From positions 1 through 58,478 of the forward strand of contig SXKT01000017.1 in assembly GCA_005778035.1 (NCBI GenBank): 58,478 bases of DNA, given 5' to 3'. Positions 8,291-17,587 of the stretch are shown piece after piece. A model generated the notes under the pieces. The model had not been told where the DNA came from. It did no database searches and worked only from the letters and a program-made list of their open reading frames with translations. The translations under genes and the position numbers were made by a program. Each line of letters starts with the position of its first letter. Positions within the stretch are counted from its first letter, which is position 1. This DNA comes from Chloroflexota bacterium (GTDB lineage Bacteria > Chloroflexota > Anaerolineae > Anaerolineales > Villigracilaceae).

Positions 8291-10000
8291 CTATGGCTGT
8301 GGTGTTGGCTTGGATGGCGCGGCAAAGACGAAAGTAAGCGGGATGGTGCCACTGGCAGGGACGGTAATTGTGGCGGAACGGAACAAGCTGGGCAGACGCA
8401 CGGTAGCTGTAATTCCTATGGGCAGGCCGGTTAAGTCGAAGCTGGCTTTGCCATTGAGAGTATTAGTCCGGAAAGACTCCCCAGTGGAAAGTTTTAACTC
8501 GATGGTTACGTTGTTGATGAACTCATCCGGTTCTGGTGTTCCATTGTTATTGGTATCCATGTACACCAAAACCTCTACACGACCGCTTGAGGTGATAGGC
8601 GCAGAGGGTTTTACCGCGGCAGGTTTTGGTTGGTAGAATTTCAGGCTTTGTACGTCCACAAGGCTGTTATCAAACAAGTAAAGGGCGGCAAAGAATTTAT
8701 CTACGTAAGGTCGGGCAGTAACGCATTCCATATTGCTGGCTACATTTTCCCAAGTCAAGTCTTTCTTTTCTTCATTTGTGGTTGTTATTGCCGCCAAAAC
8801 ACAACCATATCCGCTATGGTAGGTTGCCAAGGTCAATTTCCAAGCATCTTCATATGAGATGTTGGCTTTTTTAGAACCTAAGAATTTATTGGTTTGAACA
8901 CAATTTGCGTAAAGTACCTTACCGATGAGGCCAACGCTGTTGCCAGCCAAGTCTCGGCTGATGCCAAAATCGCAAGTAGGGCAATCGGCATCCAGACGTT
9001 TCGCTATCACACCTCGAAGTAGTTGTTGGTTCAAAGGCGGTTGGCTTGCATAAGGCAACGAACAATCGTATAAGGTATCGGCACACGAAAGGCGGTAAAA
9101 CTCAGCATCTGTTCGCAATAACACATCGATACCTAACTGGTTAATTTGGGCCAATCCAAGTTCATCTAAAAATTGACGCTGGGTGATCGGCCAAAATTGT
9201 GATTCAACCTCGATGAGGGTCTTCAGCAATACTGGTGGAATACCATTTTCGCGGCCGGCTAACCAAATGGAAAGGTCATATTGGTTTTGCCATTGCTGGA
9301 GCTCAGGGCGTAACAATTCCAGGGCGCAAGCGTTTGGTCCGTTGCCCAACCACCCCCCGTTTGGACAAGCGCTGGTGTCAACGATCTGATTACGCATGAG
9401 GTTAGCTGACAAGTTGAACAAGTCTTTGCGAGTGTTTAACTCGGCTGGGTCTTGGGGAAAAGTTGCCCAATAAGGCAGGTTGGAAGGGTCAATCTGCCAA
9501 ACGGCATTGCATCTATCCTGGAAGAAGGTGAAGTTTCCTTGGGTTAGCACCCTGACCCGATAGCCATCACTAACTTGGCGTACTTCAATTTCGGCGGTCA
9601 GCTCTTTGCTACGTTTTCCAGCGGGCGTTTGGGCGTAAAATACAACGCGGCCAGATCGGGAGATCTCAAGAGCGCATGGAGATTCATCGCATTGAAATTC
9701 ATCCACATCGTATCTTCCCCTCAAAATCAGCGGGATGGGTTCGTCGCTGGATGATGCAAAACCAGTGAGAATAATATAAGGGGATTTGACAACAAGGTCT
9801 GGCGCGCGTACGGTCACCAAAAGTTCCGGCGGCAATAAACTTTCTGATGGTGGAGCAAGCAACAAGGACGGGTTGGAAGAGGATGGCGAGATACCATTTG
9901 GATTGGCAGCAGCGTTCGCAGAATTGGCCATTAATGCCAAAAGCGTGCCGACGAGTGTAGCCCGTAACAGATAACGCTGAACATTGCCAAACCAGGCCAT
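8291..10000 (-). CDS. Secreted protein with lytic-transglycosylase-like region and SdrD-B-like C-terminal domain
   Basis: Signal peptide; DLSIWLAGRENGIPPVLLKTLIEVESQFWPITQR...ELGLAQIN; MDTNNNGTPEPDEFINNVTIEL. Confidence 0.6.
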   Translation of the reverse strand: MAWFGNVQRYLLRATLVGTLLALMANSANAAANPNGISPSSSNPSLLLAPPSESLLPPELLVTVRAPDLVVKSPYIILTGFASSSDEPIPLILRGRYDVDEFQCDESPCALEISRSGRVVFYAQTPAGKRSKELTAEIEVRQVSDGYRVRVLTQGNFTFFQDRCNAVWQIDPSNLPYWATFPQDPAELNTRKDLFNLSANLMRNQIVDTSACPNGGWLGNGPNACALELLRPELQQWQNQYDLSIWLAGRENGIPPVLLKTLIEVESQFWPITQRQFLDELGLAQINQLGIDVLLRTDAEFYRLSCADTLYDCSLPYASQPPLNQQLLRGVIAKRLDADCPTCDFGISRDLAGNSVGLIGKVLYANCVQTNKFLGSKKANISYEDAWKLTLATYHSGYGCVLAAITTTNEEKKDLTWENVASNMECVTARPYVDKFFAALYLFDNSLVDVQSLKFYQPKPAAVKPSAPITSSGRVEVLVYMDTNNNGTPEPDEFINNVTIELKLSTGESFRTNTLNGKASFDLTGLPIGITATVRLPSLFRSATITVPASGTIPLTFVFAAPSKPTPQP

Positions 10001-11235
10001 TACCGCGGGCCTCCATTTCGGAGCGTGGTTCTTGCCAGGTAAGCTTGCAAGGGTTTGGTAGGGTTTGCGCCAGCATCTTGGCGGGCGCTTTCGATAGATA
10101 CTGCGTAAGCGAGTTCTTCCAATTTTTGGCTGATTTGGGTTGTTGGCTTGCTGATCGCAAAAGGCGTACCGATATTGATCGCCCGAAGTGGCTCCACTGG
10201 GTCGTATGGGATCTCGGCAGAAACACGCACGCCCAAAGCTCGCTCAATGCTTTCAACATCAATACTGGGTGTAAAGGTAATGTTGTTTAAAATGATGCGA
10301 ACGCGATCCTCGGGGATACCAAGTTGCTTATATGTCTTCAATGCGCTTACCGCCACCCGCAATGATGCCATTTCCGGGGTTAAAACCAAAAGAATCACAT
10401 GGGCATCCAGCAATTGGTAAATCACCGGATCAGAAAAGTCGTGAGGCGTATCAACAACAATATATTGGAATCGGGTATTAAGCGTTGTGTGCACGCTTGC
10501 CCAAAACCCATCGGTCAAGAAATCCATTGATATGGGGTAACGCGGGGCAGGGATGATGCTTACTCCACTGGAATGTTGCTCGATCACTTCCAGTATGATG
10601 GCTGAATCTTGTCCGTTGAGGTATTGGGTCTTTAGGTCACCAAAATGGCGCTTGGAATTGATGTTGAAAAGCATGGAGACTTGACCATTGAAAAAAGCCG
10701 TATCCATCACAAGGGTTGGTTTTTGCCAAAATTTATTTAGGATCACAGCTGTATTCGCGGCCAAGGAGGAGACACCGACACCACCACGCAAGCTATGGAA
10801 AACGATCTTTTGCCCAACATAAACCGGTGTATCGGCTGCCGGGGAGGTTTCCATTCTTTCTTGGGTAGATCGGGTGCGTTGAAGCAAGGTGCTAACCCGG
10901 TCAACCAAATCGGCGCCATTGTAAGGTCTGATAATGTAATCATCAGCACCGAGTTCAAAGGCTTTAACCTTAAGCTCGATCGATGGATCGTTGGTTTGGA
11001 AAAAAGCTGGAATAGCTTTGAATTCATCGTTCTGACGAATTTGTCTTAAGAGGTCCAAACCTGAGCTATCGGTGAGGGCGGTATCGAGCAGCACAATATC
11101 AGGTGCGTATTCGCGCAAACTTTGCCAAGCTTCTTCAGCTGAGATAGCCAATTTTAATTGATGCCCCAGTGGGATAAATAGGTTGGAAAGTTCAATGAAA
11201 TCTTGAGAATTGCTATCTACAACCAGTAGTTTCAT
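10000..11235 (-). CDS. Response-regulator receiver domain fused to CpaE/MinD-like ATPase
   Basis: Receiver: MKLLVVDSNSQDFIEL...DIVLLDTALTDSSGLDLL...GADDYIIRPY. ATPase: VFHSLRGGVGVSSLAANTAVIL. Confidence 0.85.
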   Translation of the reverse strand: MKLLVVDSNSQDFIELSNLFIPLGHQLKLAISAEEAWQSLREYAPDIVLLDTALTDSSGLDLLRQIRQNDEFKAIPAFFQTNDPSIELKVKAFELGADDYIIRPYNGADLVDRVSTLLQRTRSTQERMETSPAADTPVYVGQKIVFHSLRGGVGVSSLAANTAVILNKFWQKPTLVMDTAFFNGQVSMLFNINSKRHFGDLKTQYLNGQDSAIILEVIEQHSSGVSIIPAPRYPISMDFLTDGFWASVHTTLNTRFQYIVVDTPHDFSDPVIYQLLDAHVILLVLTPEMASLRVAVSALKTYKQLGIPEDRVRIILNNITFTPSIDVESIERALGVRVSAEIPYDPVEPLRAINIGTPFAISKPTTQISQKLEELAYAVSIESARQDAGANPTKPLQAYLARTTLRNGGPR

Positions 11236-11411
11236 GCTCGAAACTCGCCTCCTTTCGAAGATATTTCAACTACTAATTTTATCATCAATAACCATAACAT
11301 CATTAATGACATTGTCATTGATATTATATTTAATTTTAACATCAATCCTGGCTGGCAATACAAAAATCGAATAGATGGGATTGCGGTTGGTAACCGGTTT
11401 ATAATTACCCT

Positions 11412-11810
11412 ATGCAGCAAGAACTCAACCCAAAAGCCGTTCTTAGCGCGGCAGCAATTTTATTGATAACTGGCACTGCTGGGGTTTCGGTTTTGGTGTT
11501 GTTTGTTTACCCAACCGTAGGGCCGCGTTGGTTTTTCTATTTTTTTATTTTGTTAGCCTTTGTCGGTTTAGCGATGCCGCCTTTTTTTGCGTTTAATCGA
11601 CTGCTAAAGGTCCATCCTGATTTGGAACGTCCCCGGTTGCAACGTGAGTCTTTAGGTGCGGGCGTATATGGGGCTTTTTTAGTCTGGTTATCGATTGGCC
11701 GATTGCTGACATTACCGCTAGCTTTGTTGATTGCCGCCATTTTGGTTACGGTAGAATATTTGTTGCGTCTGCGAGAGAACGATTTGGCAAAACCGAATGA
11801 ACCTGCGTGA
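11412..11810 (+). CDS. Hypothetical membrane protein (4 TM-like segments)
   Basis: Hydrophobic ORF overlapping the start of selA by 14 nt. Confidence 0.65.
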   Translation: MQQELNPKAVLSAAAILLITGTAGVSVLVLFVYPTVGPRWFFYFFILLAFVGLAMPPFFAFNRLLKVHPDLERPRLQRESLGAGVYGAFLVWLSIGRLLTLPLALLIAAILVTVEYLLRLRENDLAKPNEPA

Positions 11811-13149
11811 TTTGCCATCCATTGATCTTTGCTTGCGGGCCGCGGATGATATGGTATTGCAGTACGGTCGACCGTTAACCTATCGCGCATTTGTTTGGGT
11901 TCTTGATGAAGCCCGGCAAATGGCGAAAACCGGTGAAGGTATTCCCACTTTAGAAGAAGTAATTGTTCGAGCAAATCGATGGCTAAGGCTTTGGACGGAT
12001 CCGCGATTACTTAAAGTCATCAATGCTACCGGAGTGGTGCTGCACACTAACTTGGGCAGGGCACCACTTTCAAAGGCGGCTATTGCTGCCATGGCTCAGG
12101 CAGGTGGAAATTACACCAATCTTGAATTTGATTTGGCTACCGGTAAACGTGGAAAGCGCGACGATCACATTGGCCACCTATTACACACCCTTACCGGCGC
12201 AGAAGAAAGCCTGGTGGTAAACAATTGTGCCAGCGCTGTATTGCTAACCTTATCGGCATTGGCCAAAGGCAAGCAGGTGCTCATTCCACGTTCTCAGTTG
12301 GTTGAAATAGGCGGCGGTTTTCGGGTACCGGACGTAATGAAACAAAGTGGCGCCAAGTTGGTAGAAATTGGAACGACCAACAAGGTCAACCTAAATGACC
12401 AGCTCGAAAAATATGATGAGGCTCGCAACCCTGCTGATGTGATCAGTTTTGTGGCTCACCGCTCCAATTTTCAGATCATTGGTTTTACCGAGGAGCCAAC
12501 TGTTGCCCAAATGTCAGTGGTTGCTCATCAATTTGGTTCTATTTTGATCTATGATCTTGGATCGGGTGCGATGTTGGATACCGCCAAATATGGAATGCAA
12601 CACGAGCCTACAGTGGTGGAAGCCCTAACCGATGGGGCAGATTTGGTTTTGTTTAGCGGAGACAAATTATTGGGCGGACCGCAAGCGGGGATTGTGGTGG
12701 GCAAACGCGTATTGTTAGACAAGCTAAAGAAACACCCATTGGCGCGGGCCGTACGGGCAGATAAGACCACCTTGGCAGGTTTGGCAGCCACACTGACCCA
12801 TTACCTGAAGGACGAGGCAGAACGGGAGATACCCATTTGGCGAAGTATCAGCGCAACCCCCGACTGGATAAAGGCACGCTGCGAAAAAATCTGTGCATGG
12901 GCCGGAGTGGGGGAGGTGATCCCAACACTCGCAACAGTGGGTGGCGGCTCCCTTCCCGGAGAAACATTACCCAGTTGGGCGCTTGCAATTCGTAGCGAAG
13001 GTTTACAAGCGAGCCTGGCGTTGCTTCGAAAACGCGAAGTACCCATTGTTGCCCGCGTTGAGAACAACCTATTAATGATCGACCCCCGGTGCGTTGAAGA
13101 GAGCGATGATGAGATGATCGCCCAAGCGTTACGGGAAATTTATATATAA
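11797..13149 (+). CDS. selA: L-seryl-tRNA(Sec) selenium transferase (SelA-like)
   Basis: LLKVINATGVVLHTNLGRAPLS, TGAEESLVVNNCASAV, SGDKLLGGPQAGIVVG (PLP Lys motif). Confidence 0.9.
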   Translation: MNLRDLPSIDLCLRAADDMVLQYGRPLTYRAFVWVLDEARQMAKTGEGIPTLEEVIVRANRWLRLWTDPRLLKVINATGVVLHTNLGRAPLSKAAIAAMAQAGGNYTNLEFDLATGKRGKRDDHIGHLLHTLTGAEESLVVNNCASAVLLTLSALAKGKQVLIPRSQLVEIGGGFRVPDVMKQSGAKLVEIGTTNKVNLNDQLEKYDEARNPADVISFVAHRSNFQIIGFTEEPTVAQMSVVAHQFGSILIYDLGSGAMLDTAKYGMQHEPTVVEALTDGADLVLFSGDKLLGGPQAGIVVGKRVLLDKLKKHPLARAVRADKTTLAGLAATLTHYLKDEAEREIPIWRSISATPDWIKARCEKICAWAGVGEVIPTLATVGGGSLPGETLPSWALAIRSEGLQASLALLRKREVPIVARVENNLLMIDPRCVEESDDEMIAQALREIYI

Positions 13150-13159
13150 GAGGAAACCC

Positions 13160-14410
13160 ATGAAAAAAGACCTGGACCAAATGATGAAGGAAAAAGGATT
13201 ATCAGCCTTTATGATTTACGGCCATGCCGAAAATAATCCTCCGATGACCTACATGACCGGTGGTGGACATGTAACTCATGCTACCTTGATCAAAAAAGTT
13301 GGCGAGGAACCAGTACTGTTCTGCGGAGTTATGGAGCGGGATGAGGCTGCAAAAAGCGGATTAAAAGTGAGATTGTATGATGAGTATCCGTGGCAGGACT
13401 ACAAAGAAAAAGCGGGCGACGATGCCTCTTTACTTTCGGCGTTACGGTTACAACACATCTTCGCTGATATGGGCATCAACGGCAAGGTGGGTGTTTATGG
13501 CACATACGAGTTCAGCATATTATTTGGCTTGGTAAACCATATGACCCGACTGATGCCGCAGGTAGAGTTTGTAGGCGAAGCACGGGAGAATTCGTTATTT
13601 AGTTATGTGATGGAAACCAAAGAATCGCATGAGGTTGAGCGCATCCGCAGGATGGGGCACATAACTACTGAAGTGGTTGGTAAAACAGCCGAATACCTGA
13701 CGAATTGCCAGGTGAACGAAGCTGAACAATTGTTGGATGAAAGTGGTAACCTGCTAAGGCTTGGTGCAGTAAAAGAAAAGATAAGCTTGTGGTTGGCAGA
13801 GAGAAATGCTGTTCCCAGCGAAGGGTTCATTTTTGCCCAAGGCCGAGATGCAGCGGTGCCCCACAGCCAGGGCAATCCTGATGATGTAATGCAATTAGGC
13901 AAGACCATTGTTTTTGATATTTATCCGCAAGAACCTGGTGGTGGTTATTTTTACGACTTTACGCGAACCTGGAGCCTTGGATATGCTACCAACGAGGCAT
14001 TAAAAATGTATGGTGATGTTCAAACCTGTTACAACCGCATCACTTCGGAAATGAAGGCAGGGATGCCGTTCAAGCAATCCAACGAATTAACTTGTGAAAT
14101 TTTTGAATCCCTCGGTCATGCTACCCAACGCACCGAAAAGAATCCACAATCGGGATATATTCATAGCGTAGGTCACGGCGTGGGCATCAACATCCACGAG
14201 CGACCATGGAGCGGCTTATTGGCTACAGATGACAATCTACTGCGCCCCGGTGTTGTGGTGACAATGGAACCAGGTTTATACTACCCAGAAAAGGGAATGG
14301 GCTTTAGGATCGAGGACACATATGCTGTTTTGGCAGATGGCACCATCGAACGCCTGGCTGAGTATCCGTATGAGCTGGTTCAAAAAATGAAGCACTGGAC
14401 GAAAAAATAA
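13160..14410 (+). CDS. M24-family metallopeptidase / Xaa-Pro aminopeptidase-like
   Basis: Creatinase-like N-terminus; IHSVGHGVGINIHERP and VVTMEPGLYYPEKGMGFRIEDTYAV. Confidence 0.85.
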   Translation: MKKDLDQMMKEKGLSAFMIYGHAENNPPMTYMTGGGHVTHATLIKKVGEEPVLFCGVMERDEAAKSGLKVRLYDEYPWQDYKEKAGDDASLLSALRLQHIFADMGINGKVGVYGTYEFSILFGLVNHMTRLMPQVEFVGEARENSLFSYVMETKESHEVERIRRMGHITTEVVGKTAEYLTNCQVNEAEQLLDESGNLLRLGAVKEKISLWLAERNAVPSEGFIFAQGRDAAVPHSQGNPDDVMQLGKTIVFDIYPQEPGGGYFYDFTRTWSLGYATNEALKMYGDVQTCYNRITSEMKAGMPFKQSNELTCEIFESLGHATQRTEKNPQSGYIHSVGHGVGINIHERPWSGLLATDDNLLRPGVVVTMEPGLYYPEKGMGFRIEDTYAVLADGTIERLAEYPYELVQKMKHWTKK

Positions 14411-14433
14411 TAACCGCCAAACTGTGACAATAA

Positions 14434-14461
14434 AACCGCCAGGCAGAAATGCCTGGCGGTT
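14434..14461 (-). terminator. Intrinsic terminator for the minus-strand NYN gene
   Basis: AACCGCCAGGCA-gaaa-TGCCTGGCGGTT, 12-bp perfect stem; TTTTATTG follows on the minus strand. Confidence 0.8.
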
Positions 14462-14483
14462 GAACTATCACATTGGGAAGATA

Positions 14484-15278
14484 TTAATCTTTCATCCGCA
14501 CGTAAATTGCGCCATCGGGTTGCCGGTCGGCCATTTCGAAGTAATCTTTCAGGTTTCCGATCAGGCGAGAAAGTTGCCGTTGGCCGTAAGTTCGCGGATC
14601 AAACCCTGGGTCAAGTTGATATAAGGTTGTCCCCAAATCTGAAAGCCGAGCCCACCCATCTTCTTGTACATTCATGCCGAAAGCTTTTTCTAACAAAGGG
14701 ATAGGCTCAGGGTCTTCCTTCTCGGTTTCTGCTTCCAATTCCGCTTTCTTTTTGCTATTTTTACCATCGGTGGCAGCAGGTTTGGTACGGCGAGGTTTAC
14801 GTTTGGGGGGTGTATTGGCTTCGCCGACAAGGTTTTCTGTGTAAACAAAAAGGTCGCAAGCATTGACGAATGGTTTTGGGGTTTTCTTTTCACCAATTCC
14901 CATAACATATACACCACTCTCGCGGATACGGGTGGCTAATCGGGTGTAATCACTATCGCTACTAACCAAGCAAAAACCATCTACCACCTTGCTGTGTAAT
15001 ATGTCCATCGCGTCAATAATCATGGCGCTATCTGTGGCATTTTTGCCAATTGTGTATCTGAATTGTTGAATAGGTTGGACGGCGTAAAAATTTAGAACAT
15101 CCTTCCAGCTATTCATATTTGGGGTGGTCCAATCGCCATAAATGCGTCGAACGGTGACCATACCATATTTGGCTGCTTCTACCAACATTTGGGGCAACAA
15201 GCTGCTTTGGGCGTTATCACCATCGATCAGGATGGCCAGTTTACGTCGGGATAAGTGAGAAAATTGTTCTTCTGCCAT
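14484..15278 (-). CDS. NYN-domain protein with C-terminal OST-HTH/LOTUS-like domain
   Basis: LAILIDGDNAQSSLL...ATDSAMIIDAMDILHSKVVDGFCLVSSDSDYTRLATRIRESG; C-terminal EDGWARLSDLGTTLYQLDPGFDPRTYGQRQLSRLI. Confidence 0.85.
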   Translation of the reverse strand: MAEEQFSHLSRRKLAILIDGDNAQSSLLPQMLVEAAKYGMVTVRRIYGDWTTPNMNSWKDVLNFYAVQPIQQFRYTIGKNATDSAMIIDAMDILHSKVVDGFCLVSSDSDYTRLATRIRESGVYVMGIGEKKTPKPFVNACDLFVYTENLVGEANTPPKRKPRRTKPAATDGKNSKKKAELEAETEKEDPEPIPLLEKAFGMNVQEDGWARLSDLGTTLYQLDPGFDPRTYGQRQLSRLIGNLKDYFEMADRQPDGAIYVRMKD

Positions 15279-15374
15279 ATTTTCATTATACAGGCAAATT
15301 TGAAAGGATTGATCTTGCCATTTTCTTTAAGAAAACTTTACCGAGCTGGAGGTTTTTTCCATTATATTTAGAAT

Positions 15375-16043
15375 ATGTCCGTAAAAATTCTTCTTGTCGA
15401 TGATGAGCCTTCCATCTTAACGCTTGTTAAAGCCTACTTGGAGCCTGAAGGTTACCAGGTCATTACTGCTTCGGATGGTCCAAGTGGGGCGCAAGCCATA
15501 TTGCGTGAAAAACCCAACCTGGTAGTTTTGGATGTAATGTTGCCAGGTATGGATGGTATAGAAGTGCTAAGCAAGATCCGGCGGGAGACGGATGTGTATG
15601 TGATCCTGCTTACAGCCCGTACTGAAGAAACAGACAAAATTGTTGGATTGTCGATCGGTGCGGATGATTATGTAACCAAACCGTTTAGCCCACGCGAATT
15701 GGTTGCGCGCATTAAAGCTGGCTTGCGCAGGCAAGGTGCCAACGCAACTGTGGGTTCCGAGCGCCTTCAATTTGGTGATCTGGTTATTGATGCTGTGTCT
15801 CATACCGTCAGCGTAGCGGGTGAAATGGTGGAGCTGACTGCCATTGAGTTTAATCTGTTGCTGGCATTAGCCCAAAGCTCAGGCAGAGTGTATAGCCGAG
15901 AACAACTGCTGGAAAAAGTTTGGGGTGGTTCATATTACGGAGAAATTCGAGTCGTGGATGTCCATTTGGGGCACATTCGGCAAAAAATTGGTGGTGCTTA
16001 CATCACCACTGTGCGGGGAGTTGGATTTCGATTCGAACCATGA
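15375..16043 (+). CDS. OmpR/PhoB-family response regulator
   Basis: Receiver VKILLVDDEPSILTLV...LDVMLPGMDGIEVL; winged helix SREQLLEKVWG...VRGVGFRFEP. Confidence 0.95.
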   Translation: MSVKILLVDDEPSILTLVKAYLEPEGYQVITASDGPSGAQAILREKPNLVVLDVMLPGMDGIEVLSKIRRETDVYVILLTARTEETDKIVGLSIGADDYVTKPFSPRELVARIKAGLRRQGANATVGSERLQFGDLVIDAVSHTVSVAGEMVELTAIEFNLLLALAQSSGRVYSREQLLEKVWGGSYYGEIRVVDVHLGHIRQKIGGAYITTVRGVGFRFEP

Positions 16044-17185
16044 AAACGATCAGGGATCATTTGTTTGCTAAGTTATTGCTCTCTTACGTGGCGGTGATCG
16101 CGATGGGGGCTATCGTATTGGTGGCTGCGGCCTTATTAATGACGCCGAGAGTATACCAACGCCATATGGACATAGGGGGTGCATTGATCCAAACAACCCC
16201 TGGGCAGCCCAACATCATGAGAAACATGATGACCGAGCGAAATCGCAGCGTAAGCAACTTTCGTGCCGGGTTGTTAGACGCAATAGGCTGGTCTTTGTTG
16301 GTCTCTGGTGTTGCGGCTTTTGGAATTAGTATTTTCTTTAGCCGGCAAATTTTACGGCCTTTGGATAAATTAAACGAAATAACCCGACAAATTGCTAATG
16401 GAGATTATGGCCACCGTTTGCAAGTTGAAGGGGGCGACGAGTTCGCGCGTCTTGCTGCCAATGTGAACGCAATGAGTGATAAGTTACAAAACGTGGAAGA
16501 GACTCGTATACGTATGATCGGTGATATTAGCCATGAATTACGCACACCTCTGACAATTTTAGGTGGTTATGTTGAGGGAATGGCTGACGGAGTGGTTGCG
16601 CCCAGCCGAGACAATTTGGACCTGATGGGCAGAGAAACTGCCCGTTTAACTCGATTGGTGGGTGAATTGCAAGAACTCAGCCGAGTTGAAAGTGGTGATT
16701 CAACTTTCCACAAAAGCCCGATAGGTTTGGTATCTTTGGTAATGGAGGTATGCCGCCAATTGCAACCACTGTTTGTTGACAAACAAGTAGTGCTCGATGC
16801 TCAGCCATTAGCAACCCAATCGGAATTGGTAGTATCGGCTAATACAGACAAGTTGACCCAGATTTTTACTAATCTATTGGCAAATGCATTGCAGTATTCG
16901 CCAGCAGGAAGCAGAGTGTTGTTGCGAGTAATTGAGCAGGATAAGATGGCGATCGTAGATATTATCGACCAGGGTGTTGGTTTACAGCAGGACGATGTGT
17001 CAAAAGTATTTGAGCGCTTTTACCGGGTTGATCGCTCTCGAGCGAGGAATGGGAGCGGAAGTGGAATTGGTCTTTCAATTGCCCGGGCCTTGGCGCGTCA
17101 ACACGGTGGCGAGATCAGCGCAAGTAGCGCTGGGTTAGGAAAGGGAAGCACCTTCCGGGTTTCTTTGCCGATTGGTAGCGAATAA
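16040..17185 (+). CDS. Sensor histidine kinase
   Basis: HAMP region, H-box ISHELRTPLTILGGYVEG, N-box IFTNLLANALQYSP, GSGIGLSIARALARQHGG. Start overlaps the RR stop (ATGA). Confidence 0.93.
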   Translation: MKTIRDHLFAKLLLSYVAVIAMGAIVLVAAALLMTPRVYQRHMDIGGALIQTTPGQPNIMRNMMTERNRSVSNFRAGLLDAIGWSLLVSGVAAFGISIFFSRQILRPLDKLNEITRQIANGDYGHRLQVEGGDEFARLAANVNAMSDKLQNVEETRIRMIGDISHELRTPLTILGGYVEGMADGVVAPSRDNLDLMGRETARLTRLVGELQELSRVESGDSTFHKSPIGLVSLVMEVCRQLQPLFVDKQVVLDAQPLATQSELVVSANTDKLTQIFTNLLANALQYSPAGSRVLLRVIEQDKMAIVDIIDQGVGLQQDDVSKVFERFYRVDRSRARNGSGSGIGLSIARALARQHGGEISASSAGLGKGSTFRVSLPIGSE

Positions 17186-17254
17186 AACTTGCAATCCACT
17201 TAAAAGTCCGCCAGGTATATTGAAACCCAACGTACGCAATGATATAAAGAAAAT

Positions 17255-17356
17255 GCACTACGATAAAGAGTCAAACCAATGAAAATTGGCGACGCAAAAC
17301 CAAGGACCTAAAATGTTGGCACCAACATAATGGTAGCCGGGTTACCGATAATGGCG
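17255..17356 (+). ncRNA. c-di-GMP-I (GEMM-I) riboswitch aptamer
   Basis: AGTCAAACCAAT-GAAA-ATTGGCGACGCAAAACCAAGGACCTAAAATGTTGGCACCAACATAATGGTAGCCGGGTTACCGATAATGG. It has the GAAA-tetraloop hairpin, GACGCAAA core, CCTAA/TAATGG receptor-like segments and a GTAGCCGGGTTACCGA 3' core, and aligns closely with the V. cholerae Vc2 aptamer pattern. Confidence 0.88.
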
Positions 17357-17430
17357 CTTCAGGTGAAAATCTGAAATGCAGGGAGTTGATCCTAAAACCG
17401 ATTGCATGCCTGGTTATGGAAAAATTTCCA

Positions 17431-17525
17431 CCGAAACGTAAAACCACTGCGAAGTGGCGACGCAAAGTTATGGATCTTTTCCCAGCTTCGTTCTGGAAAA
17501 GACCGCCAAACTACCGAATAGTGTG
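17431..17525 (+). ncRNA. Second, divergent GEMM-I-like aptamer
   Basis: AAAACCACT-GCGA-AGTGGCGACGCAAAGTTATGGATCTTTTCC...GGAAAAGACCGCCAAACTACCGAA: GNRA hairpin, GACGCAAAG core, AGTT/AACT pairing and terminal CTACCGAA. Confidence 0.65.
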
Positions 17526-17530
17526 ATTTT

Positions 17531-17576
17531 CCAGCCGACGGACCTCGATTGAGGGGTATTCCGCCGGCTGGTTTTT
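17531..17576 (+). terminator. Intrinsic terminator directly 3' of the tandem riboswitch-like region
   Basis: CCAGCCGaCGG ... CCGcCGGCTGG followed by TTTTTT. Confidence 0.8.
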
Positions 17577-17587
17577 TCATTCTAAAA

